Shown: piece by piece, positions 30,191 to 39,787 of the stretch
Layout: each line of letters opens with the position of its first letter
Position numbering within the stretch: the first letter of the stretch is position 1
Origin: a virus
Direction: 5' to 3' (one strand)
IMG/VR virus record: IMGVR_UViG_3300036791_000423
Coordinates: 1-61,268 of that record
Length of the DNA stretch: 61,268 bases
The notes under the pieces: model-generated
Databases searched by the model: none
The model's input: only the letters and a program-made list of their open reading frames with translations
What the model was told of the DNA's origin: nothing
Made by a program: the position numbers and the translations under genes

Positions 30191-30436
30191 TTACTTTCCT
30201 CTCATTTCCTTGATCCGCTTGTCGGCGATATCGCGCAACTTCTTTTCGATATCATCACATGACTCAGCGGTAGAGTAGAACTTCCCATCAACCATCGATA
30301 CAACGCACCTGACTTTATCAGTAAAGTGCTTACCCGGATCGTCTGCATCCTTGGCTTCGGCGACACTGACGATGTGGCGCGGATTGAGATCAACTATACG
30401 ACCATCCAACAGCACTAAGATCAAAAAATCCAGCAC
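30191..30436 (-). CDS. Small protein, FlbD-like pattern, GTG start
   Basis: 81 residues starting at GTG 30436. ILVLLDGRIVDLNPRHIVSV with CVVSMVDGKFYSTAESCDDI is reminiscent of the short FlbD family, but similarity is weak. It abuts the amidase start. Perhaps a lysis or fibre accessory. Confidence 0.6.
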   Translation of the reverse strand: MLDFLILVLLDGRIVDLNPRHIVSVAEAKDADDPGKHFTDKVRCVVSMVDGKFYSTAESCDDIEKKLRDIADKRIKEMRGK

Positions 30437-30438
30437 GT

Positions 30439-30678
30439 TTACCGGCTCTGCAATAACTTGGTCAGGTCTTCGATCTGTTTTTGAAGCGCAGAAAACTGCT
30501 CTAGGGTCACATATTCCTTGGCTGGTTCAGGAGCCTTTGACGGTGGATTGAGATAGGCAACGACCTCGGGATGATCGGCAGGTAACTGCTCCTCAACAAT
30601 ATCCACTTGGGCACAACCGAACACACCGCAGACATTTCCGCCAGCATTGCGTTGCACCCACACTGTTTCCGTTGCCAT
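30439..30678 (-). CDS. Small protein downstream of tail fibre
   Basis: 79 residues. Beta-rich start (WVQRNAGGNVCGVFGCAQ), Pro-rich linker, C-terminal coiled-coil (LEQFSALQKQIEDLTKLLQS). Position directly after the fibre suggests a fibre chaperone or accessory. GGGGAAGG site. Confidence 0.65.
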   Translation of the reverse strand: MATETVWVQRNAGGNVCGVFGCAQVDIVEEQLPADHPEVVAYLNPPSKAPEPAKEYVTLEQFSALQKQIEDLTKLLQSR

Positions 30679-30681
30679 CGT

Positions 30682-32172
30682 CTACCTTCCCCTGAAGTCC
30701 AGCCACCCAATGCCATCGGCGCGGAACAGCACACCGGCCGCCGCCGAGACGTTCGCGCTATAAAATTGCTGATTGTTGATTTTAAGCAGGATGTGCGCGC
30801 CACCAGCCGCCGTAGCCGCCGTGGCACCTTGGATCGAGACATAAGTACCAGTGTTGCTGTTAGACGCAGCGCTATCCGTCGCACATACGTTGCCGTAGGC
30901 CTGTGTAGTAACCCCTGCCTCACTGTCCTGCATGTAGATATTGAGGAAGCCCAGCACGGAGATGCCTGCGGGCATCGAGACCAGTGTTCTCAGGATCGTA
31001 GCCGCGCTCCCAGAGTTGACGCTGATGTCACCCACGGGAGCGACCCACCCGAAGTGGTCATAGAGATTGGTGACTGGCCTCCAAACCGATGAGGCGTTGA
31101 TGTACAGCGTCGCGATGCGGCGAGCCAGCGTCCAACCTGATTGCAGCGTCGGTGCTGTTGCCGAGAGCGAAAACGTTATGTCAACTGCAATCGGAGGTCC
31201 GAGCTTCTCGATCAGATGGATATGATACCAGGTGCTCGCAGCAATTGCACCAGTGTCCAACCCTCCATTTCCAGTGCCAGCCGCCCACGCGGCAGTGGTC
31301 TTGCTCATGGCAGCGGCAAGTATCATAAACGCGGCGTTGGTGCTGTCCGCCGCGACACCTGGCTGCATGGTGAGCGTGTTACCAGAAACAGATATTCCCA
31401 GTCCAGAGAGATAGTTTCTCAGGACGTACAGTGGGTGGACGTGGTCCTCGCGAGAGAAGTTAGTTGAGACACCCACCACCGCAGTTGGAGCATTGACCAG
31501 CGGCAGCGCGACACCCGGCGATCCCGCACCCGGAAGGCCTTGGATGCCTTGGGGACCTCTGATGTTTCCCTCGAGCGTCCATACTCCTCCAACTAGTGTA
31601 TAAACATCACCATTAGTCGTATTGAGATAATTGTCACCATTCAATTGTCCGGTGATCGTGCCTGGAGCGCCAGCGCCAGTATAAAACAGGCTGCCACGAA
31701 CGCCCTGAATACCTTGGATTCCCTGAGGACCGACTAGAGATATGCCCGTGGGCCACACCCCGGCTGCTCTTGGGCCATAGATGAAATTGGTCGAGGTATT
31801 GATATAAAAATCGCCGTCGATGCCGATCGCTCCGGTTGGTGCACCGGCACCGTAAAGAACAGAATTGCCGCGCGGTCCCTGTGGACCAACAATTGAAACC
31901 CCAACCGGCCAAGCACCAGCTTGCTTTGGGCCGAATAGAAAATGGGTGTTCGTATTGATATAGAAATCACCTTCTTGACCGACGCTTGGGAGCGGATCGG
32001 CCGTACCATACCAGATCGTGTTGCCATCTGTACCCGGAGTACCCTGCGGTCCCTGCGGACCAACTGGGCCTTGCTCCGGAACCTCTATGACCTCGAGCTC
32101 GGTGTCGGCCGTCACGATAACGGCATCGGCAGGCTCTGCCGTGATAACGATGCCTCCGCCGACATCAGTCAT
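30682..32172 (-). CDS. Tail fibre with collagen-like repeats
   Basis: 496 residues from the ATG at 32172 (ATGA overlap with the preceding gene). Residues about 35-230 hold repeats joining collagen-like GPQG tracts to GDFYINT ... YGP/AGVWP modules (three copies), followed by a coil-like break and a C-terminal receptor-type beta domain (about 270-496). That end includes TWYHIHLIEK and a Gly-rich terminus. Likely a distal host-recognition fibre; the trimer is probably nucleated by the Gly-X-Y tracts. Confidence 0.8.
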   Translation of the reverse strand: MTDVGGGIVITAEPADAVIVTADTELEVIEVPEQGPVGPQGPQGTPGTDGNTIWYGTADPLPSVGQEGDFYINTNTHFLFGPKQAGAWPVGVSIVGPQGPRGNSVLYGAGAPTGAIGIDGDFYINTSTNFIYGPRAAGVWPTGISLVGPQGIQGIQGVRGSLFYTGAGAPGTITGQLNGDNYLNTTNGDVYTLVGGVWTLEGNIRGPQGIQGLPGAGSPGVALPLVNAPTAVVGVSTNFSREDHVHPLYVLRNYLSGLGISVSGNTLTMQPGVAADSTNAAFMILAAAMSKTTAAWAAGTGNGGLDTGAIAASTWYHIHLIEKLGPPIAVDITFSLSATAPTLQSGWTLARRIATLYINASSVWRPVTNLYDHFGWVAPVGDISVNSGSAATILRTLVSMPAGISVLGFLNIYMQDSEAGVTTQAYGNVCATDSAASNSNTGTYVSIQGATAATAAGGAHILLKINNQQFYSANVSAAAGVLFRADGIGWLDFRGR

Positions 32173-32525
32173 GTGTTCGTCCCTCGGCTCGGACCGGCAT
32201 TGTTGGTCAGAGAGCCCGACCAAATCCTAAGATGCTGTTCACCATTTATACGGATCAACGAGTGCACATAATCTCCGAGAGGAAGCTGTTGGAGTTGCTC
32301 ATAAGTAATGGTCAACGTGAATGCTCCGCTTGGCGGACTGGTGATAGTCAAACCGCCGTTCTCCGTCGTGAGCAACAGGTCCTCAGTGACATCTGTCGCC
32401 TGTCGTCGGATACCCATTCGCATCGTGTTGCCACCGAGATCGATGGGCAACCCGGTTTGATCACGATAGATAAAGCCGCGCACGAAGTCGGCGTCATTCT
32501 CGCAGGTGATATCACAGATAGCCAT
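32169..32525 (-). CDS. Tail fibre-associated protein
   Basis: 118 residues. DADFVRGFIYRDQTGLPIDL, then MRMGIRRQATD, then GAFTLTITYEQLQQLPLGDY is the beta-sandwich pattern of small proteins that sit at the base of tail fibres. ATGA overlap with the fibre. Likely a connector or baseplate attachment protein. Confidence 0.65.
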   Translation of the reverse strand: MAICDITCENDADFVRGFIYRDQTGLPIDLGGNTMRMGIRRQATDVTEDLLLTTENGGLTITSPPSGAFTLTITYEQLQQLPLGDYVHSLIRINGEQHLRIWSGSLTNNAGPSRGTNT

Positions 32526-32531
32526 GTCGTG

Positions 32532-33827
32532 TCACCCGTTATATTGGCCACCACTCTCAGTGGTACCGGCGATCGTGCCGGGGTAAAAGTTCACTCCTAA
32601 ATTCAGAGCTGTGATGACGCCATTAAGATTGGCATCGAATTTCTTGCCGGTCACGTATGACGGGTTGACGAACACCACATTGCCTTGACCCGCGCCCGGA
32701 GTGCCAGCCGTAGCTCCAGCACCGGCGGAGATGAAGTCGTTGATATTGATCGGATTGGCAAACGTGTGCGTGCCGTTAAGAGTAATAAAACCACCATAGG
32801 TACTCCACACCGCCAGCAGTGCTGATGAGCCGCGATAGGTGTGGTTGTTGCTTGATATGACGCCACCCGAGGCATAGAACACACCTCCTGTCACAACGTC
32901 ACTGCCGGTGTTATTGCAGATCATGGTCGCATTGCTGCCACAAACAAAGCCACCATAGTTACCTCCGGCCCCAGAGTTGGTCACCGAGATATCATTGACC
33001 GTCATGACGTTCGGGCCACCGAGGCCGAGCGTATGGTTGGCACCGCCGTTGATCATTGTGGTCGCATTACCGGCACCTTGAATGATCAGAGACGGACCAG
33101 AATAACTTGGAGTTGCCACAGCTTCATTGTAGGTTCCGGCAGCAACATGGATAGTGATCTGGAATTGGCTCGGCGCATAATTGAACGCAGTATTGACACC
33201 TTTTTGAATTGTCTTAAATGGACCATGAACTCCACTGACCGCGGCCGTCGTGCCATCATAGAGCGTGTCGCTACCGGTCGAGGCATTGACATAGATGTCA
33301 ATGTTAGCCGTCGGTCTCGTGACAATGTTAGGTGGAATAACGGCACCAGCACCTGAAACAGTACCGGTCTGAAAGTTGACGCCGTCACATCTGAGCTGGA
33401 CAATATCGCCAATCGCCCATTCGCCTCCGGCCAACGGCACACCGCCGCTTTTGATGATCGGCGCAAATCCTATCCCGTTGAAGTTTACTGTTGAGGGTCC
33501 GGTCGGCGCATTTTTCATCTTTACGAAATAGACATTCCCGGCCTTGTATGTACCGGGATTTGGGTTAAGTGTAGCCACCACTGTGTTAGCCACGCCAGAC
33601 GTATCCACGCCATAACAAATTGCGCCGCTCTGTATGGCTTTGGCCAGTTGAACCAAATCTGAATTATTTGGCGTAAGATTACCAGCGTTGATCAGCGCAA
33701 CAATTTCACGTTGTGGATATTCGATACTAGCCGCCGGAGGGATCGATCCGGGCCTACCAACGGACGGATCACCATTGATATAACCAGCGTTTGGATCAGT
33801 GACGCCATAGGGTTGATTGTACTGCAT
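32532..33827 (-). CDS. Tail fibre / spike with beta-helix
   Basis: 431 residues. The N-terminal part resembles phage side-fibre anchors (EIVALINAGNLTPNNSDLVQ, VNFNGIGFAPIIKSGG). The middle starts IDIYVNASTGSDTLYDGTTA and HGPFKTIQKGVN, the usual start of a right-handed parallel beta-helix found in tailspikes and pectate-lyase-like proteins. It continues in Gly/Asn/Thr-rich rungs. Likely host-surface binding, perhaps with polysaccharide-degrading activity; catalytic residues not identified. Confidence 0.8.
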   Translation of the reverse strand: MQYNQPYGVTDPNAGYINGDPSVGRPGSIPPAASIEYPQREIVALINAGNLTPNNSDLVQLAKAIQSGAICYGVDTSGVANTVVATLNPNPGTYKAGNVYFVKMKNAPTGPSTVNFNGIGFAPIIKSGGVPLAGGEWAIGDIVQLRCDGVNFQTGTVSGAGAVIPPNIVTRPTANIDIYVNASTGSDTLYDGTTAAVSGVHGPFKTIQKGVNTAFNYAPSQFQITIHVAAGTYNEAVATPSYSGPSLIIQGAGNATTMINGGANHTLGLGGPNVMTVNDISVTNSGAGGNYGGFVCGSNATMICNNTGSDVVTGGVFYASGGVISSNNHTYRGSSALLAVWSTYGGFITLNGTHTFANPININDFISAGAGATAGTPGAGQGNVVFVNPSYVTGKKFDANLNGVITALNLGVNFYPGTIAGTTESGGQYNG

Positions 33828-33842
33828 GGTTTGATCCTGTCT

Positions 33843-34622
33843 TTACGGTGTCCCTGCCATGGGATCATCCGGAGTTAAGCCAGAGTAGTCATAAACAATT
33901 TCAGTATGAGCTGGTTTCCAGCGAGCCAAGATGCACTCTAGGTCCTGAGCGTGAACAATTGTCAGATGTGGATTGACACCAGTCTGACCGCCACCACTAC
34001 CACATCTGAACCAAATCAGCGGTGCTTCATGAACATGAACCGTCCAATAGTAGCGGTTCTCTGGAGGTCCCAATCCATAGTTGGGATACTCTGAAATCTC
34101 GCCACTGGCCACCCTGTCACCGTTTGGATTGCAGATTGGCAAATATCCACGAACGAACATATCGCTGAACATCGGATTTGTACCATCGCCGGTAACACGA
34201 TTATCGCCACAGCGATCCAGCCCAACCATAAACGGACGATATTCAGTAATCGATATATTGTAACCAAGCGACGCGGCAAAGTTGATATAGAACTGTCTCG
34301 ATTGAGAACCAAGCATAGTCATACGCTGAACCAATGCAGTCTGTCGTGCCCCAATAGACTGCGGAGCAGAGTAACATGGATCAGGCAATCCCCAATTTCG
34401 CTCCCAATCAGGAAGCAATTCCAACGTAATCCTTGGATCACTTTCCTGTTCTAAAAGATCAGCGGCCCTGCTGTCAACAAATCCCCAATACTCACAGAGA
34501 CCGTCACATGTCTGCCATAGCACTGCCGTGGAACGCTTTGGCCAAGCCTGACCATTGGGCAGCAGAGAAAGAAAGGCTTCCCGATAATCACTGCCCGATC
34601 TGCGGACATGACGATCACTCAT
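33843..34622 (-). CDS. Baseplate protein, Mu gp48-like (DUF2313)
   Basis: 259 residues. YREAFLSLLPNGQAWPKR, then AADLLEQESDPRITLELLPD and WERNWGLPDPC are hallmark blocks of the YmfQ/DUF2313 family, Mu gp48. The C-terminal part (NPHLTIVHAQDLECILARWK) is also typical. The ATG at 34622 overlaps the J-protein stop. Sits at the outer edge of the baseplate wedge. Confidence 0.85.
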   Translation of the reverse strand: MSDRHVRRSGSDYREAFLSLLPNGQAWPKRSTAVLWQTCDGLCEYWGFVDSRAADLLEQESDPRITLELLPDWERNWGLPDPCYSAPQSIGARQTALVQRMTMLGSQSRQFYINFAASLGYNISITEYRPFMVGLDRCGDNRVTGDGTNPMFSDMFVRGYLPICNPNGDRVASGEISEYPNYGLGPPENRYYWTVHVHEAPLIWFRCGSGGGQTGVNPHLTIVHAQDLECILARWKPAHTEIVYDYSGLTPDDPMAGTP

Positions 34623-35694
34623 AGGCAATTGTCCCCAACACTGCCATACTACCGGGATTATCCATCACAAAATCTTCGTTGGATATCAGATCAAATGATA
34701 TCACTGATGGAGCGTTCATGATCGCGTAGTTGATCCAAGATGCAAAAATGGTCTGGTCAGGTGCAGCCTTAACTAAAAGCATATTGTGCAATGAGAGTTC
34801 AATTTCAGCCTGAGCTTCTGTAGTATTGGGCACAAGACTTGCAATCGTAACATCCATAAATTGCTTGATCGGTGCGACCACATAGCAATCCTTGACCGTC
34901 ACTGGCCTCATCTTGTCGATATAATCGGCCACAGTGATTATGTCTGCGGGAGTGGGCCACCCGTCATCATCAGCCCTCAAATCATCCATCAAAAACCTTA
35001 TGGTCATGGTCCCAATACCCATTTCATTGGGACTGGACCAAGCTCGCGTAACTCCAGGTACAGCCAATGCCCACTGTTCATAATCAGTTGCATCGCCGCC
35101 CATGGGTGGTTGCTGAATGCGCCGCAAGATGCGAGTGCGCAACTCATCATCGGTCTCTGTATCCGCACCACCATCCATCGTGATCACGGTCACCTGACCA
35201 TCTACACCGGGAGGCGGGATCAAGAAGGCAAGTGAGTCTTCAGACTGCAAGTTACCGACTGTTCCGGGTACTAATGAAGTCACTGGAACTATGGTTGGAC
35301 CAGAACCTACCACCGTCATATCGGTGATTTGATAAGTCGCGTTCTGACCAGCTCCCAGAAGAGCACCGGCAGGGATAGGACTCCCATTTAAGCCAGTGGC
35401 CGTCACTGTACCAGTGGCCATGGTGGCTTGCTTCCTGCCAGTAGTCCCATCGGCATTGACTAACCAAATATTGCCGTGCCGATCCAGCCACTCTGTCTCT
35501 GCAGTATCAGGAAGCAATTGGAGCGCCAACCAATCTATATACTCAAGCGTTAAAAAACAGAGCGCGCCCTGATTGTCGCTCATGACCCGCAGCACGCTGT
35601 TCGGGATGGTCGCGTCACTGCCCGAAAGCGAACCGTGGACGCTGTCCCTTACCAGCGATCTGACTTCCCTCAGCGTAGGAGTGTTCCAAGGCAT
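34615..35694 (-). CDS. Baseplate protein J-like (Mu gp47)
   Basis: 359 residues from the ATG at 35694 (TAATG overlap with the preceding stop). N-terminal SGSDATIPNSVLRVMSDNQG, then IDWLALQLLPDTAETEWLDR and the Gly-rich middle (GTVTATGLNGSPIPAG), ETDDELRTRILRRIQQPP and PVTVKDCYVVAP follow Baseplate_J. Main wedge component of contractile tails. Confidence 0.9.
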   Translation of the reverse strand: MPWNTPTLREVRSLVRDSVHGSLSGSDATIPNSVLRVMSDNQGALCFLTLEYIDWLALQLLPDTAETEWLDRHGNIWLVNADGTTGRKQATMATGTVTATGLNGSPIPAGALLGAGQNATYQITDMTVVGSGPTIVPVTSLVPGTVGNLQSEDSLAFLIPPPGVDGQVTVITMDGGADTETDDELRTRILRRIQQPPMGGDATDYEQWALAVPGVTRAWSSPNEMGIGTMTIRFLMDDLRADDDGWPTPADIITVADYIDKMRPVTVKDCYVVAPIKQFMDVTIASLVPNTTEAQAEIELSLHNMLLVKAAPDQTIFASWINYAIMNAPSVISFDLISNEDFVMDNPGSMAVLGTIAYE

Positions 35695-36206
35695 TACGGC
35701 ATGATCCCTTGCCAAAGCATTTGATACATTAGATCGATGGCAGCGCGTGGTCCTCGATAAATCCGAACAACGCAATCCAACTGTTGCTTGCTGACTCTCA
35801 TCGAAAGAATTTGGTAACGACTGGCAATCTTTTGATCAACAAATGGCTGGATGGCATCTCTGATATAGTTCATCGCCCAGCTCTGAGTATTGCCAAACTT
35901 CGCTTGCGTCGATTCCAGCGCACTGCGTCGAAGTAACCATAGTTTTGTTCCAATTGGCCAAGCGTTCCAGATTACATCCCCGTCAAAATCACCCCACCAG
36001 CCTTCTCTGTTGGTGCTGTCCGGGTCCGGCAATCTATCATCTTCGCTTGCCAATGCATCAGTACCAAGCGCGACCACGACCGCAGTGGCTAATGCCATGC
36101 TATCGTCAAGCTCTCCATTCGGCAGCAACACCCAATCGATCGTCACCGAGTATTTTGGGAACTGGGTATTTTGAACGGTCCTGATGTCTACTGGAAGCGT
36201 GGTCAT
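35694..36206 (-). CDS. Phage GP46-like baseplate protein
   Basis: 170 residues. LATAVVVALGTDALASEDDR, REGWWGD and IGTKLWLLRR match the phage GP46 family (Mu gp46), an inner baseplate wedge protein. Overlaps both neighbours. Confidence 0.88.
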   Translation of the reverse strand: MTTLPVDIRTVQNTQFPKYSVTIDWVLLPNGELDDSMALATAVVVALGTDALASEDDRLPDPDSTNREGWWGDFDGDVIWNAWPIGTKLWLLRRSALESTQAKFGNTQSWAMNYIRDAIQPFVDQKIASRYQILSMRVSKQQLDCVVRIYRGPRAAIDLMYQMLWQGIMP

Positions 36207-37249
36207 GGTGTAGCCATCCTGCCTTCAAGCGCTGTAAGTCTTGCCTCAATGGCAGTCAATCTATCCAACAGCTCATCTACCCATGTAGGTGTCGTGACAG
36301 GTGGTGACGATAGCGCCGCTTCCTGCGGCAGAGTTACGCCTGGAGGTAATGTTACGCCTGGAGGTAGCGGTGGCATTGGCAGATTTGGGATTGACGGGAT
36401 TTGGAAGCCCAACCCTTGGATGATGCTATCTACGTAACCCTTGGTCGTCAGATGCATTGATGACGCTGGCGGAGCAGCGGTCACTTGCTTCATGAAGTAA
36501 CCCATGCCACCAGTAAACTTATCGCCGAAAATCTGGACCAGAGGTCCGCCACCGGCTTGAGGAGAAGCACTGCCGCCGCTGCTTTCTGGAGGCTGAAAGC
36601 TATGCGTGCCGGTCTTATAATTGATGGTCTGATCATGAACCAAATTATGTGCATTCTTGGTCATCTCCAGATATTGCTTACTGGATTTATCGTAGCGCTT
36701 TTTCTGGCCCATCGATGATTGACCGCCACTACCACCACTGCCGCTACCTCCACCACCACTAGCAGCAGTGGCTTGAGCACTGGGAGCGCCGCTACTTGAC
36801 GACGAGGATTGATCCTGTGGCGGATCGACCAACTGAACTTTGATCTTTTTGTCAGTGCGACCAGTAGTAAAGATACCATCATTATTCATATGAAGCTGAT
36901 GCTGAAGGTAATCGAACATCGAGACATCGCCCTTCTCCAGTTCTTTCAACCTAAAGCGACGATCATCCATATTTCCAAACACTGGGAAGCTCCGATTGCC
37001 TCCCATAAAACTAACGAAGGTCTCGGCGCTCTGTTGGATTTTTCCATCCGCGCCCTTGACTGCATCCCTCACCACGCTGGTAAAACCGTAGTTCTGCGGT
37101 GACTCGATCTTCTCTCTGGCCTCATTGGCCATGAAATTACCCTTGCTCTCTTGCATGAGCTGGGTATCGTCAACCTCTGGAACGGTGACCCGTGCACCTC
37201 CGGCTACGTATGATCGAAACGAAGAGTTGAGTGGCGTTGCCCTGTGCAT
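36203..37249 (-). CDS. Baseplate assembly/spike protein, Mu gp45-like
   Basis: 348 residues from the ATG at 37249 (GAGG six bases upstream). Residues about 80-160 include GNMDDRRFRLKELEKGDVSM and HMNNDGIFTT, like Mu gp45 (baseplate V, OB-fold spike). A Ser/Gly-rich insert (SSSSSSGAPSAQATAASGGG) and a C-terminal Pro/coiled-coil tail (LPPGVTLPQEAALSS; LTAIEARLTALEGR) extend it beyond normal length (about 200). Expected to pierce the outer membrane. Confidence 0.75.
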   Translation of the reverse strand: MHRATPLNSSFRSYVAGGARVTVPEVDDTQLMQESKGNFMANEAREKIESPQNYGFTSVVRDAVKGADGKIQQSAETFVSFMGGNRSFPVFGNMDDRRFRLKELEKGDVSMFDYLQHQLHMNNDGIFTTGRTDKKIKVQLVDPPQDQSSSSSSGAPSAQATAASGGGGSGSGGSGGQSSMGQKKRYDKSSKQYLEMTKNAHNLVHDQTINYKTGTHSFQPPESSGGSASPQAGGGPLVQIFGDKFTGGMGYFMKQVTAAPPASSMHLTTKGYVDSIIQGLGFQIPSIPNLPMPPLPPGVTLPPGVTLPQEAALSSPPVTTPTWVDELLDRLTAIEARLTALEGRMATP

Positions 37250-37257
37250 TTTTTTCC

Positions 37258-38505
37258 TCACTCGACTGCTGGAATATTTTGACCGGGAAGTACCTGACCG
37301 GGCATCATGTATGGAATGGACGGGTCTGGACTACCCACATTCATTGGCGCATTGTCCTTCAGCGCCCAAGGTTGTTTGAGGTCTAATTGGGTCTGAGTGC
37401 CAGAATTGTTATCCTGTGTAAACGTGACCGTCTGGATTTTCATCATCATGTTCAACGGACACATCGGAGAATAAACAAACACATTGTCTCCTGGCCACCA
37501 TAAATTTATATCATCCCTGAACCATCCCTGCACAATGATAGTAACATCGATCTGAGGTCCTTCGCGCCAAAGTGCCTCGTTCTTTGCTCTATCGCAAACC
37601 TCTTGCTGAGTCTTTACTGGCTGTTCCGACGGAGTAATCAACAAACTACCTGCATAGCCGGTGCCGCCCCAAGAACACTCTAGCTCACTAGCCGCTGTGC
37701 CTATCACACCGTTGCTACCGCCAGCCGTCTGAGCGACCACCTTGTATTGATTATAAACTTCTTCCTTATGAAATACGCATTGGCATTTCTTGATGTTCTC
37801 TCCCTCGATCAATTGAGTATTGATGATCGGCATATGATGATCGCCGATCCCCAAAAAATTTCCCCAACTGTCCGAGCCCAAGATAATCCCTCGAGGTCTA
37901 GCTGTTCGCTCAAGAAAATCATGGATGGTCTCTCCCGGTTGGTTCTGAAGCTTGTCAAACGGAATACTGTTTAAACTGCCAACGGGAATGATCTGCGTAT
38001 CATATGGACTGACCACTTTCTGTGCCACTTGCAACCATGTCATACCATCAAAGCTACCGCTCTTGGTATTAACGCTGCTCCTGGCTATCGGTGCCGTCCA
38101 GCTTTTACCTTGGAGCTCGATGCCATGCTGATTCGCATCATACGAAACTTGTCTAGTCTCTATGTAGCCTCTCAAGATATTTACGCCGCCCAAATTGATC
38201 TGACAAATCGATCCGGGCATAAACTGCTTGTAAACGTAGGTTCTATATGCTCCTCCTGGGCCAGTCGGGGTATCCCGCTCTACACTAGTAAATCGGAAGT
38301 ATGACCAACTATCATGCCAGCGAAGTTGAACGAACACGCTCTCCCAATCTTGAAAATCAGTTCCATCCACAATCAATGTGGCCTGCTCATATGGTACTCT
38401 TGAATTAGGATCGCGAGTTGGGATCGAATATTGATTGTCGGCCGGTTCCTGCTGGCTCGGCGTACGGTTTGGCGAGACATATAATCGCCCTCCATCACCC
38501 ATCAT
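37258..38505 (-). CDS. Baseplate hub protein, Mu gp44-like
   Basis: 415 residues from the ATG at 38505 (AAGGAGAAGA upstream). ATLIVDGTDFQDWESVFVQL, SICQINLGGVNILRGYIETR, AQKVVSPYDTQI, IHDFLERTARPRGI and LWWPGDNVFVYSPM follow the Mu gp44 / gpD-like hub. It forms the ring joining tail tube and spike. Confidence 0.85.
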   Translation of the reverse strand: MMGDGGRLYVSPNRTPSQQEPADNQYSIPTRDPNSRVPYEQATLIVDGTDFQDWESVFVQLRWHDSWSYFRFTSVERDTPTGPGGAYRTYVYKQFMPGSICQINLGGVNILRGYIETRQVSYDANQHGIELQGKSWTAPIARSSVNTKSGSFDGMTWLQVAQKVVSPYDTQIIPVGSLNSIPFDKLQNQPGETIHDFLERTARPRGIILGSDSWGNFLGIGDHHMPIINTQLIEGENIKKCQCVFHKEEVYNQYKVVAQTAGGSNGVIGTAASELECSWGGTGYAGSLLITPSEQPVKTQQEVCDRAKNEALWREGPQIDVTIIVQGWFRDDINLWWPGDNVFVYSPMCPLNMMMKIQTVTFTQDNNSGTQTQLDLKQPWALKDNAPMNVGSPDPSIPYMMPGQVLPGQNIPAVE

Positions 38506-38513
38506 TCTTCTCC

Positions 38514-39182
38514 TTAAGCCGAAAGGGCTTGACCAGTTACTGGACAAAACGCCGGATGAACAATCTTATTTTCTTGTCGTATCTCATCATAGCGACTTGC
38601 ATCTCCATAGAGTCGATGAGAGATGACCAGACTCGGTAATGGTTTAGCGAATTGATATGTCAACATGCTTGGCAAAGGTCTGGCTGTAGATACTAGATAA
38701 TTGACAATCGCCGCCCTAAGCTCAATGATACCTTGGTAATCCATTTGATCCATGGTATCCGCAGCTACTTCTTCGGCCTTGTTAAACGGGTCTTGAATTT
38801 GATAAATCAAGTCATCCACGTCTTGACGACTAACAAAAGTCATATTCGAAATTATCTTGCCTTCTTGACACAGAGCAAAATTGATGCTGCGATCCCTGAC
38901 CATGGTAGCGCCAAGCGTTACAGGTGTCTCAACATCTAATAATACTCTAACCTCATCCATATGCGGGAGATCACAACCGGCTTGCCGAACCTGATCGAAG
39001 CAAGCATCCAATGGAGTACCCAATTGATCGTAATAAAGCAACATCAGCGCATTCGCAGCCACCCAACCAATCATCATGGTAGCCTGAATGCCAGCTTGTT
39101 GCTTATCTACAATGCATCCAAGCAAGTTGGCCAGCAAACGCTGAACAATCCCCTCGGCCTCGATGGCATCAGGCTTATCCAT
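38514..39182 (-). CDS. DNA circularisation protein, C-terminal half
   Basis: 222 residues. TARPLPSMLTYQFAKPLPSL, RLYGDASRYDEIR and VHPAFCP match the C-terminal part of the Mu gp43 / DNA circulation protein family, normally one protein of about 490 residues with the domain encoded at 39182-39787. Here a TAATG stop-restart with GAGGAGATA separates the halves. Likely a tail/baseplate protein despite its historical name. Confidence 0.75.
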   Translation of the reverse strand: MDKPDAIEAEGIVQRLLANLLGCIVDKQQAGIQATMMIGWVAANALMLLYYDQLGTPLDACFDQVRQAGCDLPHMDEVRVLLDVETPVTLGATMVRDRSINFALCQEGKIISNMTFVSRQDVDDLIYQIQDPFNKAEEVAADTMDQMDYQGIIELRAAIVNYLVSTARPLPSMLTYQFAKPLPSLVISHRLYGDASRYDEIRQENKIVHPAFCPVTGQALSA

Positions 39183-39787
39183 TATCTCCTCACGCGCATG
39201 GTCTTTTGTTGAGTTGGAAAACGATTTGCGAACGTACTGTTCTCCGCCGGAGGATCAGGTCCAGCTAATCCGGCCTGCGTCTGTTGTCGCAATGTATCCG
39301 CCGCGCTGTTTAACACGGTGTTTGTGTTTTGCGATGGCGTAAGATATTGTGGCGGCAAACCAAACTCAGAAAATTCTATATCGAATGTGCAGTAGCCACC
39401 GAACCTTTCTTCTTCTGTCAATCTATATCTCGTGACAACAACGTTCTCAGACGGTCTAGTAGAAAGAATCAAGGTACCGGGTCCGGGTTGCTCCAGCGCA
39501 GTGATCAATGCATTTCTGGTGACCCGATAATCTACGTTATATAATCCATCCAAAAACGGACCTTCCATGGTGAATGGATGCGTGATGCAATAAACCCGCA
39601 GCGTAAATGTCTTGGCCTTCCTCCCCATGTCCTCGGCATAAGGCAACTCTTTCTTTGGAAATTCGTGCTCAACAATCCTGCGACCGCTATCCCTGCTATT
39701 GGCTTCGCAGAAAAACGGTGCATTCCTAAATGAAGCTGTGACCCAATCATCGCGAAATGGAAGATGGATATCTTTGATTGTGCTCAT
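39182..39787 (-). CDS. DNA circularisation protein, N-terminal half
   Basis: 201 residues. DWVTASFRNAPFFCEANSRD, SGRRIVEHEFPKKELPYAED and LEQPGPGTLILSTRP match the N-terminal domain of Mu gp43. Ends in a disordered Gln/Pro stretch (LRQQTQAGLAGPDPPAE). The partner domain is the next ORF, entered by TAATG. Overlaps the tape-measure stop. Confidence 0.82.
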   Translation of the reverse strand: MSTIKDIHLPFRDDWVTASFRNAPFFCEANSRDSGRRIVEHEFPKKELPYAEDMGRKAKTFTLRVYCITHPFTMEGPFLDGLYNVDYRVTRNALITALEQPGPGTLILSTRPSENVVVTRYRLTEEERFGGYCTFDIEFSEFGLPPQYLTPSQNTNTVLNSAADTLRQQTQAGLAGPDPPAENSTFANRFPTQQKTMRVRR

